The notes under the pieces: model-generated | What the model was told of the DNA's origin: nothing | What the model saw: the letters and a program-made list of their open reading frames with translations, nothing else | The model's database searches: none | Assembly: GCA_038259365.1 (NCBI GenBank) | Contig: JBBSOW010000045.1 | Span: 1 to 23,895, forward strand | DNA length: 23,895 nucleotides | Source of the DNA: JBBSOW01 sp038259365 | GTDB lineage: Bacteria > Actinomycetota > Actinomycetes > Propionibacteriales > Propionibacteriaceae | Reading direction: 5' to 3' | In this document: piece by piece, positions 6,751 through 14,379 of the stretch | How the letters are laid out: every line of letters begins with the position of its first letter | How positions within the stretch are numbered: the first letter of the stretch is position 1 | Position numbers and translations under genes: made by a program

Positions 6751-7407
6751 GTGAGCGGGCCCATCACCGTGGCTTTGGTCGACGACTACGACGTTGTGCT
6801 CCTGGGCGTCGCTAAGATCCTGGACACGTATCGCGATCGGGTGGTCATCGCCGAAATCGACACGAACCGACCGGTCGAGGACAAGGTCGATATCGTACTC
6901 TACGATTCCTTCGCCCAACCGGAATCCGACCACGCCGAGATCTCGACGCTCGTGGACAATCCCAACGCCGGCAAGGTGGTCTTCTACACCTGGACCTTCC
7001 AACCCGATCTCATCGAGAGCGCCACGAAGCGTGGCGTCTGCGGCTACCTGTCCAAGGCCCTACCGGGCCGGGACCTGGTGGCCGCGCTAGAGCGCATTCA
7101 CGCCGGAGAACTCGTCGTCAGCGAGCCTCCGGGACGCGTTCGTCCCAACGTCGGGCTCGACTGGCCGGGCCAAGGCGAGGGCCTCACCGATCGTGAGTCC
7201 GAGATCCTTGCGCTCATCACCCAGGGCCTCGACAACGCCGCCGTCGCCGTCCAGACCTACCTGTCGCCCAACACCGTCAAGTCCTACATCCGCTCGATCT
7301 ACCGCAAGATCAACGTCTCCAGCCGCACCCAGGCGGTTCTCTGGGGCGTCGATCACGGGTTCTCCCCCGACCGTCGCCGGATCGACCACTGGCGCGGCGG
7401 CCCGTGA
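6751..7407 (+). CDS. Orphan NarL/LuxR-type response regulator
   Basis: A 218-residue two-domain transcription regulator. The receiver domain (about 5-120) shows the acidic pair Asp11-Asp12 (V-D-D-Y-D), the phospho-acceptor Asp52 (V-L-Y-D-S-F), Thr80 and the conserved Lys102 (Y-L-S-K-A). The LuxR-type helix-turn-helix occupies about 145-205 (L-T-D-R-E-S-E-I-L through T-V-K-S-Y-I-R-S-I-Y-R-K-I). All phosphorylation residues are intact, but no histidine kinase is in the window, so its partner is unknown. The GTG start at 6751 gives the standard distance to the acidic pair, without a strong ribosome binding site. It is divergent from the GlsB-type membrane protein gene, and a duplicated CCCCTAAGG motif in the gap suggests autoregulation or control of that neighbour. 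A decayed relative of the same family is at 15943-16224. Confidence 0.92.
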   Translation: MSGPITVALVDDYDVVLLGVAKILDTYRDRVVIAEIDTNRPVEDKVDIVLYDSFAQPESDHAEISTLVDNPNAGKVVFYTWTFQPDLIESATKRGVCGYLSKALPGRDLVAALERIHAGELVVSEPPGRVRPNVGLDWPGQGEGLTDRESEILALITQGLDNAAVAVQTYLSPNTVKSYIRSIYRKINVSSRTQAVLWGVDHGFSPDRRRIDHWRGGP

Positions 7408-7439
7408 GATCAGGCTGGAGGCCGCCGGGCGAGGTCCTG

Positions 7440-7907
7440 CTACAGGTTGGCTTCGGCCGCGAGGCGATGCATGGCCAGTAGTCGCTCGATCTGGCGTTCG
7501 GCTCGCCGCAGAAGATCCTCGAGTAGCGGCTCGAGACGGCCAGGGAGGACGCCAGCGGCCCGCAGAGCGCGCCAGCCAGCCTCTTTGGCGCGAACGGCGC
7601 TAAGAAGACCCTCGATCTCGATCAGGTCACTCAACGGAGACCTCGACAGCAGCCGACCGTTCGGCTTGAACCTCCCCACCCGCTCACCCACGCGCAGCGC
7701 AATACCGGCGGCCAGGTCGGGCGAAACGTTCAACGTGCCCATGATCTGGCGTAGCGATCTCAGATCGTCCTCGACGTCGCTGGCCAACGATCCTAAATCA
7801 CCGGGCCACGGTTGCGACCGCTGCGCTTTCGACGCCCGTCGAAACAGATCTCGCCCAGCCTGCGCTGCGGCCTCATGGTTACGCAGGTAAATGCTGATGT
7901 TCGACAC
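7440..7907 (-). CDS. Conserved-looking protein of unknown function, 155 residues
   Basis: I do not recognise a named family. The protein is strongly helical, soluble and rich in Arg, Leu and Ala. It opens M-S-N-I-S-I-Y-L-R-N-H-E-A-A-A-Q. Its middle has features that look conserved rather than random: D-V-E-D-D-L-R-S-L-R-Q-I-M, then G-R-F-K-P-N-G-R-L and R-S-P-L-S-D-L-I-E-I-E, and G-W-R-A-L. The last 40 residues form a probable coiled or amphipathic helix full of Leu and Arg. The GTG start at 7907 is preceded by AAGGA at a reasonable distance. It ends 32 bases from the convergent response regulator and lies downstream of the metallo-hydrolase gene with a 63-base gap, so it could be the second gene of that unit. 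Confidence 0.75.
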   Translation of the reverse strand: MSNISIYLRNHEAAAQAGRDLFRRASKAQRSQPWPGDLGSLASDVEDDLRSLRQIMGTLNVSPDLAAGIALRVGERVGRFKPNGRLLSRSPLSDLIEIEGLLSAVRAKEAGWRALRAAGVLPGRLEPLLEDLLRRAERQIERLLAMHRLAAEANL

Positions 7908-7970
7908 TGCTGATCCTTACCTCGATTGACTTTCATGCGGTGGGCTGGAGAAGCGGACGGGTGCTTAGAC

Positions 7971-8729
7971 TTAGTGGGGTCCCGCAGCGATGGCGGCGGC
8001 CACGGCTTCGTCGGATCCCTCATGCCACGGATCGCCGTGGCCGGGCAGCAGGGTTCTCGCGCCCGAGGCAGCGATGACTCGCAGCGAAGCAAGGGCCTGC
8101 GACGAGTCGGCGGTGGCCGCGGAGGCCACGATCTGCGGGCCCGTCCGGCCGGTGTAGGGGTCGAGGGTGACCACAGCATCCCCGCTGAGGATGACGCCGC
8201 GGTCCGGCAGGTGGAAAGCGCAATGGCCCAAGGTGTGTCCGGGAGTGGGCAGCACGACGGGTTGACCGGGCAGGTCGAGTGTCGCGCCGTCGGTGAGGTC
8301 TGAGGCCCCGTCGACGCCCTTGACCCACAGCGCCCCGGCGGCCGCCATGCGGGCCAGGAGGGGAACCCCAGCGGGATGGCTCAACGGGTACAGGAACCTG
8401 TTTCGCTCAGGCTTGTAGCGGTAGGGGTGCGCGGCGAGCCAGGCATCGTCACGGTGGACCAGGACGGGCAGCGACCACTCCCGTTGTGCTCGGCGCGCAA
8501 ATCCGACATGGTCGAAATGTCCATGCGTGAGCACCAGGGCACGGACATCCGCGGGCTTACGTCCCAGTTGCGCCAAGGCCTGGTGGAGCATCGCCCACAT
8601 GCTTGGCAGCCCGGCGTCGATGAGGGCGACACCGGTGTCGTCTTCGATGAGGTAACAGTTGACGTGGGCGTGGGTGAGAAGGTGGACGCCTTCACCAACG
8701 TCAGTGTGGACCACGGTTTCCCTCCGCAT
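7971..8729 (-). CDS. Metallo-beta-lactamase-fold hydrolase
   Basis: A 252-residue zinc hydrolase of the glyoxalase II-like branch. The metal site is complete: His69-x-His71-x-Asp73-His74 (T-H-G-H-F-D-H), His165 (T-P-G-H-T-L-G-H), Asp184 (L-S-G-D-A) and His231 (L-P-G-H-G-D). The N-terminal V-N-C-Y-L-I and I-D-A-G-L-P strands are also typical. No signal peptide is seen, so it is cytoplasmic. The substrate cannot be inferred; members act on thioesters, lactones or phosphodiesters. The open frame continues upstream to 9362, but that part is antisense to the transferase gene. The ATG at 8729 is therefore taken as the start, giving a normal family length; its ribosome binding site is weak. A GTG or other start a few codons away is possible. 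Confidence 0.88.
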   Translation of the reverse strand: MRRETVVHTDVGEGVHLLTHAHVNCYLIEDDTGVALIDAGLPSMWAMLHQALAQLGRKPADVRALVLTHGHFDHVGFARRAQREWSLPVLVHRDDAWLAAHPYRYKPERNRFLYPLSHPAGVPLLARMAAAGALWVKGVDGASDLTDGATLDLPGQPVVLPTPGHTLGHCAFHLPDRGVILSGDAVVTLDPYTGRTGPQIVASAATADSSQALASLRVIAASGARTLLPGHGDPWHEGSDEAVAAAIAAGPH

Positions 8730-8854
8730 TCGATAGCCGGGAGTCAGGCTCGGCGATGATGAGGTCACGGTAGCCGCAGCATGATCCGCTGATGCCCGTT
8801 GGGGTAGGCCAAGGCTCGGATCTGGATTCCACCCCTGGGCAGAACCAGTAGCGG

Positions 8855-9616
8855 TCAGGGCCCGTTCGCCTTGAGGGGCGTTCGCCAACCGCCGAGACCG
8901 TCGCCGCGAAACGGTTCGGGCTTGGGCGGACTTGTCGCCAAGGCGCTCCAATCCGGTGCGGCCAGGTCGAGGCAACCGCGCAGGTTGGTGAGGTAGTCGT
9001 CTCGCTCGATCTCGGTGGCCCCTAGCCGGGCCAGGTGCTCTGTTCGCCACTGCACGTCCAACAGGCGATCGTGCCCGCCGACCGCAGGATCGTCGGGGGG
9101 CTGATCGACCGGGCCGTTTCTCAACGCTTCGACGAGGTAGGCCAGCGCCACCTTGGAGGCGTCTCGGCCACTCTGCGGGTCGTGGAACATCGATTCCCCG
9201 GCGAACAGCCCTCCCACGCTCACCCCGTACAGCCCGCCGGCCAGGTCCCCCTCGGGGGTCCAGCACTCGACGGAGTGCACCAGCCCGAGCCGATGCAGCT
9301 CGGTGTAGACCTCGGCGATCCGATCGTCGATCCAACCGAACTCGCGCCCGGGATCGGCACACCCGGCCAGCACTTTCTCGAACGCCGCGTCGATACTCAC
9401 CGAATACCGCCGCGAGGCCGAACGCAGCGACTTGGTGATCTTGAGCCCGTCGAGGGGCAGGAGCGCCCTACGAAGCGGTGAGAACCAGCCGATCTCACCG
9501 TCGAGCGGCATCGGAAACAGCCCGCTGGCGTACCCCAGCAGCACCATGTCCACGCTCATCGTCGAGGAGAGCCCGACGAGGTCCTGATCGGGCCATTCGG
9601 CGGGGTCTCCGAACAT
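8855..9616 (-). CDS. aat: Leucyl/phenylalanyl-tRNA--protein transferase
   Basis: Aat transfers Leu or Phe from tRNA to proteins with N-terminal Arg or Lys, marking them for ClpS/ClpAP degradation in the N-degron pathway. The 253-residue product has the family landmarks: W-P-D-Q-D-L-V near the start, G-L-F-P-M and W-F-S-P-L-R-R-A-L-L-P-L-D, then G-G-L-Y-G-V-S-V-G-G-L-F-A-G-E-S-M-F, D-A-S-K-V-A-L and D-V-Q-W-R-T-E-H-L-A-R-L-G-A. The start is uncertain: the ATG at 9616 fits the family best, while a GTG at 9631 lies right after GGAGG. Farther upstream codons (to 9772) look like non-coding extension. It is divergent from the EcsC-family gene and 125 bases upstream of the hydrolase gene on the same strand. 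Confidence 0.93.
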   Translation of the reverse strand: MFGDPAEWPDQDLVGLSSTMSVDMVLLGYASGLFPMPLDGEIGWFSPLRRALLPLDGLKITKSLRSASRRYSVSIDAAFEKVLAGCADPGREFGWIDDRIAEVYTELHRLGLVHSVECWTPEGDLAGGLYGVSVGGLFAGESMFHDPQSGRDASKVALAYLVEALRNGPVDQPPDDPAVGGHDRLLDVQWRTEHLARLGATEIERDDYLTNLRGCLDLAAPDWSALATSPPKPEPFRGDGLGGWRTPLKANGP

Positions 9617-9702
9617 GGTGGCGTGCTGCACGCCTCCATGATCGCGTACCCGTTGCCCAGCCTCAACGGCAGTGCCGGCTCGGCCCCTTTGCGTTTGGTC
9701 TG

Positions 9703-9725
9703 GGGGAGGATGGGGTGATCTCCCC
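9703..9725. promoter_or_regulatory. Inverted repeat in the aat/EcsC divergent gap
   Basis: GGGGAG (9703-9708) and CTCCCC (9720-9725) form six-base arms around an 11-base spacer, in the 183-200 bp gap between two divergent genes. It could be an operator or a hairpin in the leader of the EcsC gene. Nothing else supports it. Confidence 0.22.
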
Positions 9726-9813
9726 TGCCGTCGCGGCGCACGCGAGCGTAGGCTCGTTGCGACGGCAGGCATAGGATCTCCAACACACGCACTCGTTCAA
9801 GGGACTGGTAACC

Positions 9814-10497
9814 ATGGGAGTCAGCGAGTCGATCGTCAGGGGCATCGGTCCCGTTGCGCGATCCATGCACGGATCCCAGGCGGCCGGTGGTGCCCTGCGC
9901 AAGATCATCGAGTACGCCATCGACGGGCTCGGCCCGCTGCCGAGCGCCAAGTCCGCCGCCGCCAAGCACCTGGGCCGCGCGGGCGACATCGACGACGCGA
10001 TCGAGAGCATCATCGCCAGCCACACCCGGTTGGCCGGGGCGCAGGGCTTCGTCACCAACCTCGGGGGTATCGCCATGACGGCGGTGGCCCTGCCCGCCAA
10101 CATCGCCGCCGTGGCCATCGTCCAGGTCCGCCTCGTCGCCTGCATCGCGCACCTGCGCGGTTACGACATCGACGACGGCCGCGTTCGTACCGCCATGGTC
10201 ATGTGTCTGCTGGGCAACGAAGGCATGGAGCAACTGGCCACCACCCACAACCTGCCGAGCAGCCCCCTGTCCGTTGCCACCGCGCCGGTGTTCGATCCCG
10301 AACTCGACAAGCGCGTCGCCGAGCGCGTGATCTCCGAGCTCACCGCCCGCGTCGGCGGTAAGCGCGCTGCCCTGCTGGTGACCCGCCGCGTCCCCGTCGT
10401 CGGGGGCGGCGTCGGCGCCGTCGTCGACGGTTACACCACCCGCCAGATCGGCGTCTTCACCAAGACCCAGCTCGTGCGGCGCCGCTCTCTGCGGTAA
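9814..10497 (+). CDS. EcsC-family protein
   Basis: A 227-residue protein resembling the EcsC family (named after Bacillus EcsC; molecular function not established). Visible features are a helical N-terminus with I-D-G-L-G-P-L-P-S-A, the central G-F-V-T-N-L-G-G-I-A-M-T-A-V-A-L-P-A-N segment followed by a hydrophobic stretch (about 90-115), and a Gly-rich C-terminal stretch, P-V-V-G-G-G-V-G-A-V-V-D-G-Y, where family members carry a second hydrophobic region. Both segments suggest membrane association. The ATG at 9814 follows AAGGGA at about ten bases. It stands alone on the plus strand between aat and the gap that precedes efeU, so context gives no further hint of its job. Confidence 0.8.
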   Translation: MGVSESIVRGIGPVARSMHGSQAAGGALRKIIEYAIDGLGPLPSAKSAAAKHLGRAGDIDDAIESIIASHTRLAGAQGFVTNLGGIAMTAVALPANIAAVAIVQVRLVACIAHLRGYDIDDGRVRTAMVMCLLGNEGMEQLATTHNLPSSPLSVATAPVFDPELDKRVAERVISELTARVGGKRAALLVTRRVPVVGGGVGAVVDGYTTRQIGVFTKTQLVRRRSLR

Positions 10498-10500
10498 TGA

Positions 10501-10524
10501 GGTTGGCGGCGTCAATGCCCAACC
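10501..10524 (+). terminator. Candidate terminator after the EcsC-family gene
   Basis: GGTTGG and CCAACC pair around a 12-base loop, three bases after the stop codon. There is no clear T-run, as is common in actinobacteria. Confidence 0.3.
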
Positions 10525-10978
10525 CCGTTCAGTCCGGCAGCTGGCGTTGCTGATGTTGCGTGTCGCCACGACGAGTTCGGCGGCTACGCATCGAGCCGGC
10601 AGCAGGATAGAGCGCTGACCCGCGAGGACGGCTCGCTCGGCATATTGCTGCCCACGCTCAGATCCACGCTTCGCGCTTGATTCCTAACTCGAGCGCGCGA
10701 CGCGCTATCGAGCGCGCTGCCGGCCGGGTGGCTCGCCGGCCCGGAGAGTGCTGAGGATCAGGACCAGGCGCTCCCCGCCGAAGACAACCCCAGCTTCGTC
10801 ACCTCTTTGACCGATTCTCGCTGGTCGCTGGTCACCTCGACGTCATGTTCATCACCAGCTCACTAGGGCGCAAGCTGCACTTCGAGTCTCCGTGAGCTGA
10901 TCGCGACAGCCCACCGCGCTTGACCGCGGCATACCTCTCAGCCCTTATTGCGAACTCAGAAAATCTCTCGACTCGGGC
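10525..10978. other. Intergenic stretch with no recognisable gene
   Basis: About 450 bases before the efeUOB promoter contain only short open frames. One plus-strand frame ending at a TGA (10893-10895) is open for roughly 40 codons and reads H-L-F-D-R-F-S-L-V-A-G-H-L near its end, but it has no credible start or family. GC-rich repeats (GAGCGCGC, GCCGGC) occur around 10690-10740. It may be decayed coding DNA; I cannot identify it. Confidence 0.4.
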
Positions 10979-11019
10979 TTGCCCCAGGAGGCCAAGGCGA
11001 TTAGGTTAGGCATACCTAA
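10979..11019 (+). promoter_or_regulatory. Iron-regulated promoter with DtxR/IdeR box, efeUOB
   Basis: TTAGGTTAGGCATACCTAA (11001-11019) matches the 19-bp DtxR/IdeR consensus at 17 of 19 positions. A -35-like TTGCCC (10979-10984) and a -10-like TAGGTT (11002-11007) are 17 bases apart, so the box covers the -10 element. A metal-loaded DtxR/IdeR repressor bound there would block transcription when iron is plentiful. The box ends 23 bases before the efeU start codon. Confidence 0.85.
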
Positions 11020-11042
11020 TTGTGAAGGAATATAACTAGCTT

Positions 11043-11918
11043 ATGGTTGCGAATTTCCTCATCGGCCTCCGCGAGGGTCTGGAGGCGGCCCTGATCGTTA
11101 GCATCCTGGTGGCCTACCTCGTCAAGTCTGGCCGCCGCGCACTGCTCCCCCAGATCTGGGCCGGAGTCGGGATCGCCGTCGCCATCTCGCTCGCTTTCGG
11201 CGCCGTCCTGACCTTCGGGCCGAAGGGGTTGACCTTCGAGGCGCAGGAGATGATCGGCGGCGGGTTGTCCATCGTCGCGGTCGGATTTGTCACCTGGATG
11301 ATCTTTTGGATGGCCCGCTCGGCCCGCAACCTCTCCGGGGTGTTGCGCGGGCGGATCGACGCGGCCGACGGCAGATCGTTCTCGCTGGTCATCGTCGCGT
11401 TCCGGGCCGTCGGCCGCGAGGGACTCGAAACCGCGCTCTTCCTATGGGCCGCCACCAAGTCCGCTGGGCGCACCGGTTCGGGCAACATCGCCCCGCTGGC
11501 CGCTGCCCTCGTCGGCCTCGTCGTGGCCGCCGCTCTCGGCTGGCTGATCTACCGCGGCGCGGTGAAGATCAACTTGTCCAAGTTCTTCGCCTGGACCGGC
11601 GGTTTCCTCATCATCGTCGCGGCCGGGGTGCTGGCCTACGGCATCCACGACCTCCAAGAGGCCGGGGTGCTGCCGGGCCTGAACTCACTCGCCTTCGACG
11701 TGAGCAGCGTCATCGCCCCCGGATCGGTGCTGGGCACCGTGCTCAAGGGCGTCTTCAATTTCTCCCCCGCCACCACGTGGCTGGAGGCCATCGCGTGGGT
11801 CGGTTACGTTGCGGCGGTCGGCACCGCGTTCTTCCGCGCGATCCTTCGTCGACCCACCCCGGCCACGCCGGCTCGCTCCACCAAGACTCCCCAGCCCGTA
11901 GTCCACGAAAGCCGCTGA
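11043..11918 (+). CDS. efeU: Iron permease EfeU (FTR1 family)
   Basis: EfeU is the membrane channel of the EfeUOB ferrous/ferric iron importer. The 291-residue protein has seven predicted hydrophobic segments and the two hallmark R-E-G-L-E motifs, at residues 10-14 and 125-129, which bind iron during transport. Length is normal for the family. The ATG at 11043 is preceded by GAAGGA at a rather long distance (13 bases). The stop overlaps the efeO start by one base (TGATG), so the genes are translationally coupled. Transcription should be iron-repressed through the box directly upstream. Confidence 0.96.
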   Translation: MVANFLIGLREGLEAALIVSILVAYLVKSGRRALLPQIWAGVGIAVAISLAFGAVLTFGPKGLTFEAQEMIGGGLSIVAVGFVTWMIFWMARSARNLSGVLRGRIDAADGRSFSLVIVAFRAVGREGLETALFLWAATKSAGRTGSGNIAPLAAALVGLVVAAALGWLIYRGAVKINLSKFFAWTGGFLIIVAAGVLAYGIHDLQEAGVLPGLNSLAFDVSSVIAPGSVLGTVLKGVFNFSPATTWLEAIAWVGYVAAVGTAFFRAILRRPTPATPARSTKTPQPVVHESR

Positions 11919-13087
11919 TGCATCTCTCTTCGCGTCCCCTGGCCGCAGCCTTGCTGCTGTCGGCCTTGACGCTGTCCGCGTGCACCGACAACGCGTCGCC
12001 TAGCGCCGGCGACACGACGGACCCGCGTTCGCTGACCGTCGCTGCCGGGGATTCCGAGTGCGCGGTCTCCGCCGCGTCCGTCCCCGCGGGCACGTTGACG
12101 TTCCAGGTCACCAACAACGGCAGCCAGGTGACCGAGTTCTACCTGCTGGGCGAGGACGGCCTGCGCATCCTCGGCGAGGTCGAGAACATCGGCCCCGGCT
12201 TGACCCGCGATCTGGTGCTCAACGCCTCCGAGGGCAGCTACTTCACCGCTTGCAAGCCAGGCATGGTGGGAGAAGGCATCCGCAACGACTTCACCATCAC
12301 AGCGTCGGACGATCAGCCAGCCGCGAGCGCTGGCGATCGGGAATTGCTGGACAAAGCCAACGACCAGTACGCCCTGTACGTGAAGGATCAGACCGAGCAA
12401 CTGCTCGAGAAGACCAAGCGGTTTGCCAAGGCCTACACCGACGGCGACGACGATGCGGCCCGCGAGCTGTACCCCAGAGCCCGGGTCCATTGGGAGCGCA
12501 TCGAGACCATCGCGGAATCCTTCGGCGACCTCGACCCCCGGATGGACGCCCGCGAGGCGGACCTGGAGGAGGGCCAGTTGTGGACGGGGTGGCACAAGAT
12601 GGAGAAGGACCTGTGGCCGGCCCGGGCCAAGGACTACACCCCGCTCACCGACGCCGAGCGCAAGAAGCTCGCCGACCTGCTGGTCGCCGACACCCAGACG
12701 CTGTACGAGCGCACCCGCCCCATGGAGTTCACCGCCGACCAGATCGCCAACGGCTCCAAGGGACTGCTGGACGAGGTCGCCACCGGCAAGGTGACCGGCG
12801 AGGAAGAGTACTGGTCGCGCACCGACCTTTGGGATTTCCAGGCCAACGTCGACGGGGCCAAGGTGGGCTTCGAGGGGCTGGGACCAGTGCTGGACAAGCG
12901 CGACCCGGAACTGAAAACCGAGATTGCCAACCGCTTCGAGTCCCTGCAGAAGCTGCTCGACAAGCATCGCGAGGGAGACGGCTTCAAAGGCTACGACGAA
13001 CTCACCCAGGCCGAGGTCAAGAAGCTGTCCGACGCGGTGAACGCGCTGTCCGAACCGCTGTCTCAACTCACCGCGGCGGTCGTCTGA
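11918..13087 (+). CDS. efeO: Iron-uptake lipoprotein EfeO (cupredoxin + M75 domains)
   Basis: EfeO is the extracytoplasmic component that binds and hands iron to EfeU. The 389-residue product has a lipoprotein signal peptide with lipobox L-S-A-C (Cys22), so it is anchored outside the membrane. Residues about 38-130 form the cupredoxin-like domain, and about 140-385 the imelysin-like M75 domain with its H-x-x-E metal motif (His226-Lys-Met-Glu229, in G-W-H-K-M-E-K-D-L-W). The usual actinobacterial two-domain architecture is complete. The start shares a base with the efeU stop, and the stop shares a base with the efeB start. A longer in-frame extension to 11306 lies inside efeU and is not coding. 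Confidence 0.95.
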   Translation: MHLSSRPLAAALLLSALTLSACTDNASPSAGDTTDPRSLTVAAGDSECAVSAASVPAGTLTFQVTNNGSQVTEFYLLGEDGLRILGEVENIGPGLTRDLVLNASEGSYFTACKPGMVGEGIRNDFTITASDDQPAASAGDRELLDKANDQYALYVKDQTEQLLEKTKRFAKAYTDGDDDAARELYPRARVHWERIETIAESFGDLDPRMDAREADLEEGQLWTGWHKMEKDLWPARAKDYTPLTDAERKKLADLLVADTQTLYERTRPMEFTADQIANGSKGLLDEVATGKVTGEEEYWSRTDLWDFQANVDGAKVGFEGLGPVLDKRDPELKTEIANRFESLQKLLDKHREGDGFKGYDELTQAEVKKLSDAVNALSEPLSQLTAAVV

Positions 13088-14379
13088 TGCGATCCGAGCA
13101 AGCCCCGGATCCTGCCCCTAAGCGCGGGGTGTCACGGCGCGGTCTCTTAGGGGCCACCGCCGGCGTGATGGCCGCCGGGGGCGCCTTCGCGCTGGGCAAA
13201 TCGGACGTCCTCACCGCCCAACCGTCGGCGGTGAACGCCACGCTGGGCGATGGCTATGCGTTCTACGGCCCTCACCAGGCCGGGATCACCACCCCGGCCC
13301 AAGATCGGTTGCACTTTGCCGCCTTCGACGTGACCACCACCGAGAGGTCCGAGCTCATCGGACTACTCAAGGACTGGACCGAAGCGGCGGCGCGGATGAC
13401 CCGCGGGGAACCTGCCGGCGGCAGTGATTCGCAATCCTATGATGCCCCACCCTCGGACACCGGAGAGGCCGTCGGCCTGCCGGCTTCTGGCCTCACCATC
13501 ACGTTCGGCTTCGGCCCCACCCTGTTTGGTGAGGGCGGCGAAGATCGGTTCGGTCTCGCGGATCGGCGCCCGGCCGCGCTGACGCGGCTGCCGCATTTCC
13601 CGGCCGACAACCTCGACGAGCGACGCTCCGACGGCGACCTGTGCATCCAAGCCTGCGCCGAAGATCCCCAGGTGGCGGTGCACGCCATCCGCAACCTCTC
13701 GCGGATCGCCTTCGGCCGCGCGGCGCTGCGCTGGGCCCAGCTGGGCTTTGGCCGCACCTCCTCCACCTCGACCGCCCAAGCCACGCCCCGTAACCTGATG
13801 GGGTTCAAGGACGGCACCAACAACCTCAAGCGCGAAGAGCCCGAGGCCGTAGAAGATCACGTCTGGGTTCCGCAGGGACGCGACCCGCGCGAGGATTGGC
13901 TGGTCGGCGGAAGCTATCTCGTGGCCCGGCGGATCAACATGCACATCGAGACCTGGGACCGCGCCCCGCTGCGCGAACAGGAGATGATCATCGGTCGCAC
14001 CAAGGGCAGCGGCGCGCCGCTCTCGGGCGGCGGCGAGTTCTCGGAGGTGGACTTCTCGCTCAAGGGCCGCGGCGACGAGCCGTTGGTCGATAGCCAATCC
14101 CACGTCGCGTTGGCCCACCACGAACACAACTTGGGTCGCAAGCTGCTGCGCCGCGGTTACAACTTCGTCGACGGGGCCGACGATCTCGGCCGGCTCAACG
14201 GCGGGTTGTTCTTCCTCGCCTTCGTCACCGATCCGCGCACCCACTACATCCCGCTACAGAACACGATGTCGAAGGTCGATCTGTTGATGGAGTACCTCGA
14301 GCACACCGGTTCTGGGCTGTGGGCGGTGCCGCCGGGCGTCGCTCAGGGCGGATACGTCGGCCAGAGCCTGCTCGGCTAA
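13087..14379 (+). CDS. efeB: Deferrochelatase/DyP-type peroxidase EfeB, Tat-exported
   Basis: EfeB is a haem-dependent dye-decolorising peroxidase that works with EfeO and EfeU; release of iron from haem and oxidation of ferrous iron have both been proposed for the family. The 430-residue protein begins with a twin-arginine signal (S-R-R-G-L-L-G, Arg17-Arg18), so it is exported folded. The DyP signature G-F-K-D-G is at 239-243 with distal Asp242; the likely proximal haem ligand is His340 (Q-S-H-V-A-L-A), followed by R-R-G-Y-N-F. Its start overlaps the efeO stop by one base and its stop overlaps the converging glutamate-synthase-like gene by four bases. The long frame upstream to 12058 is a shadow of efeO. 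Confidence 0.95.
   Translation: MRSEQAPDPAPKRGVSRRGLLGATAGVMAAGGAFALGKSDVLTAQPSAVNATLGDGYAFYGPHQAGITTPAQDRLHFAAFDVTTTERSELIGLLKDWTEAAARMTRGEPAGGSDSQSYDAPPSDTGEAVGLPASGLTITFGFGPTLFGEGGEDRFGLADRRPAALTRLPHFPADNLDERRSDGDLCIQACAEDPQVAVHAIRNLSRIAFGRAALRWAQLGFGRTSSTSTAQATPRNLMGFKDGTNNLKREEPEAVEDHVWVPQGRDPREDWLVGGSYLVARRINMHIETWDRAPLREQEMIIGRTKGSGAPLSGGGEFSEVDFSLKGRGDEPLVDSQSHVALAHHEHNLGRKLLRRGYNFVDGADDLGRLNGGLFFLAFVTDPRTHYIPLQNTMSKVDLLMEYLEHTGSGLWAVPPGVAQGGYVGQSLLG

Noticed and set aside
8730..9362. N-terminal extension of the metallo-hydrolase to 463 residues
   Set aside because: The extra part is antisense to aat, is Arg/Ala-rich, and the hydrolase is already full length from 8729.
9556..10569. 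A 337-codon minus-strand open frame
   Set aside because: It is antisense to the EcsC-family gene and overlaps the aat start; composition is typical of high-GC shadow frames.
10836..10895. A plus-strand frame with protein-like residues before a TGA, as a gene remnant
   Set aside because: Too short, no start and no family resemblance; noted only under the intergenic entry.
11804..13066. A 420-codon minus-strand open frame
   Set aside because: It lies antisense to efeO, which has a lipobox, H-x-x-E motif and operon context.
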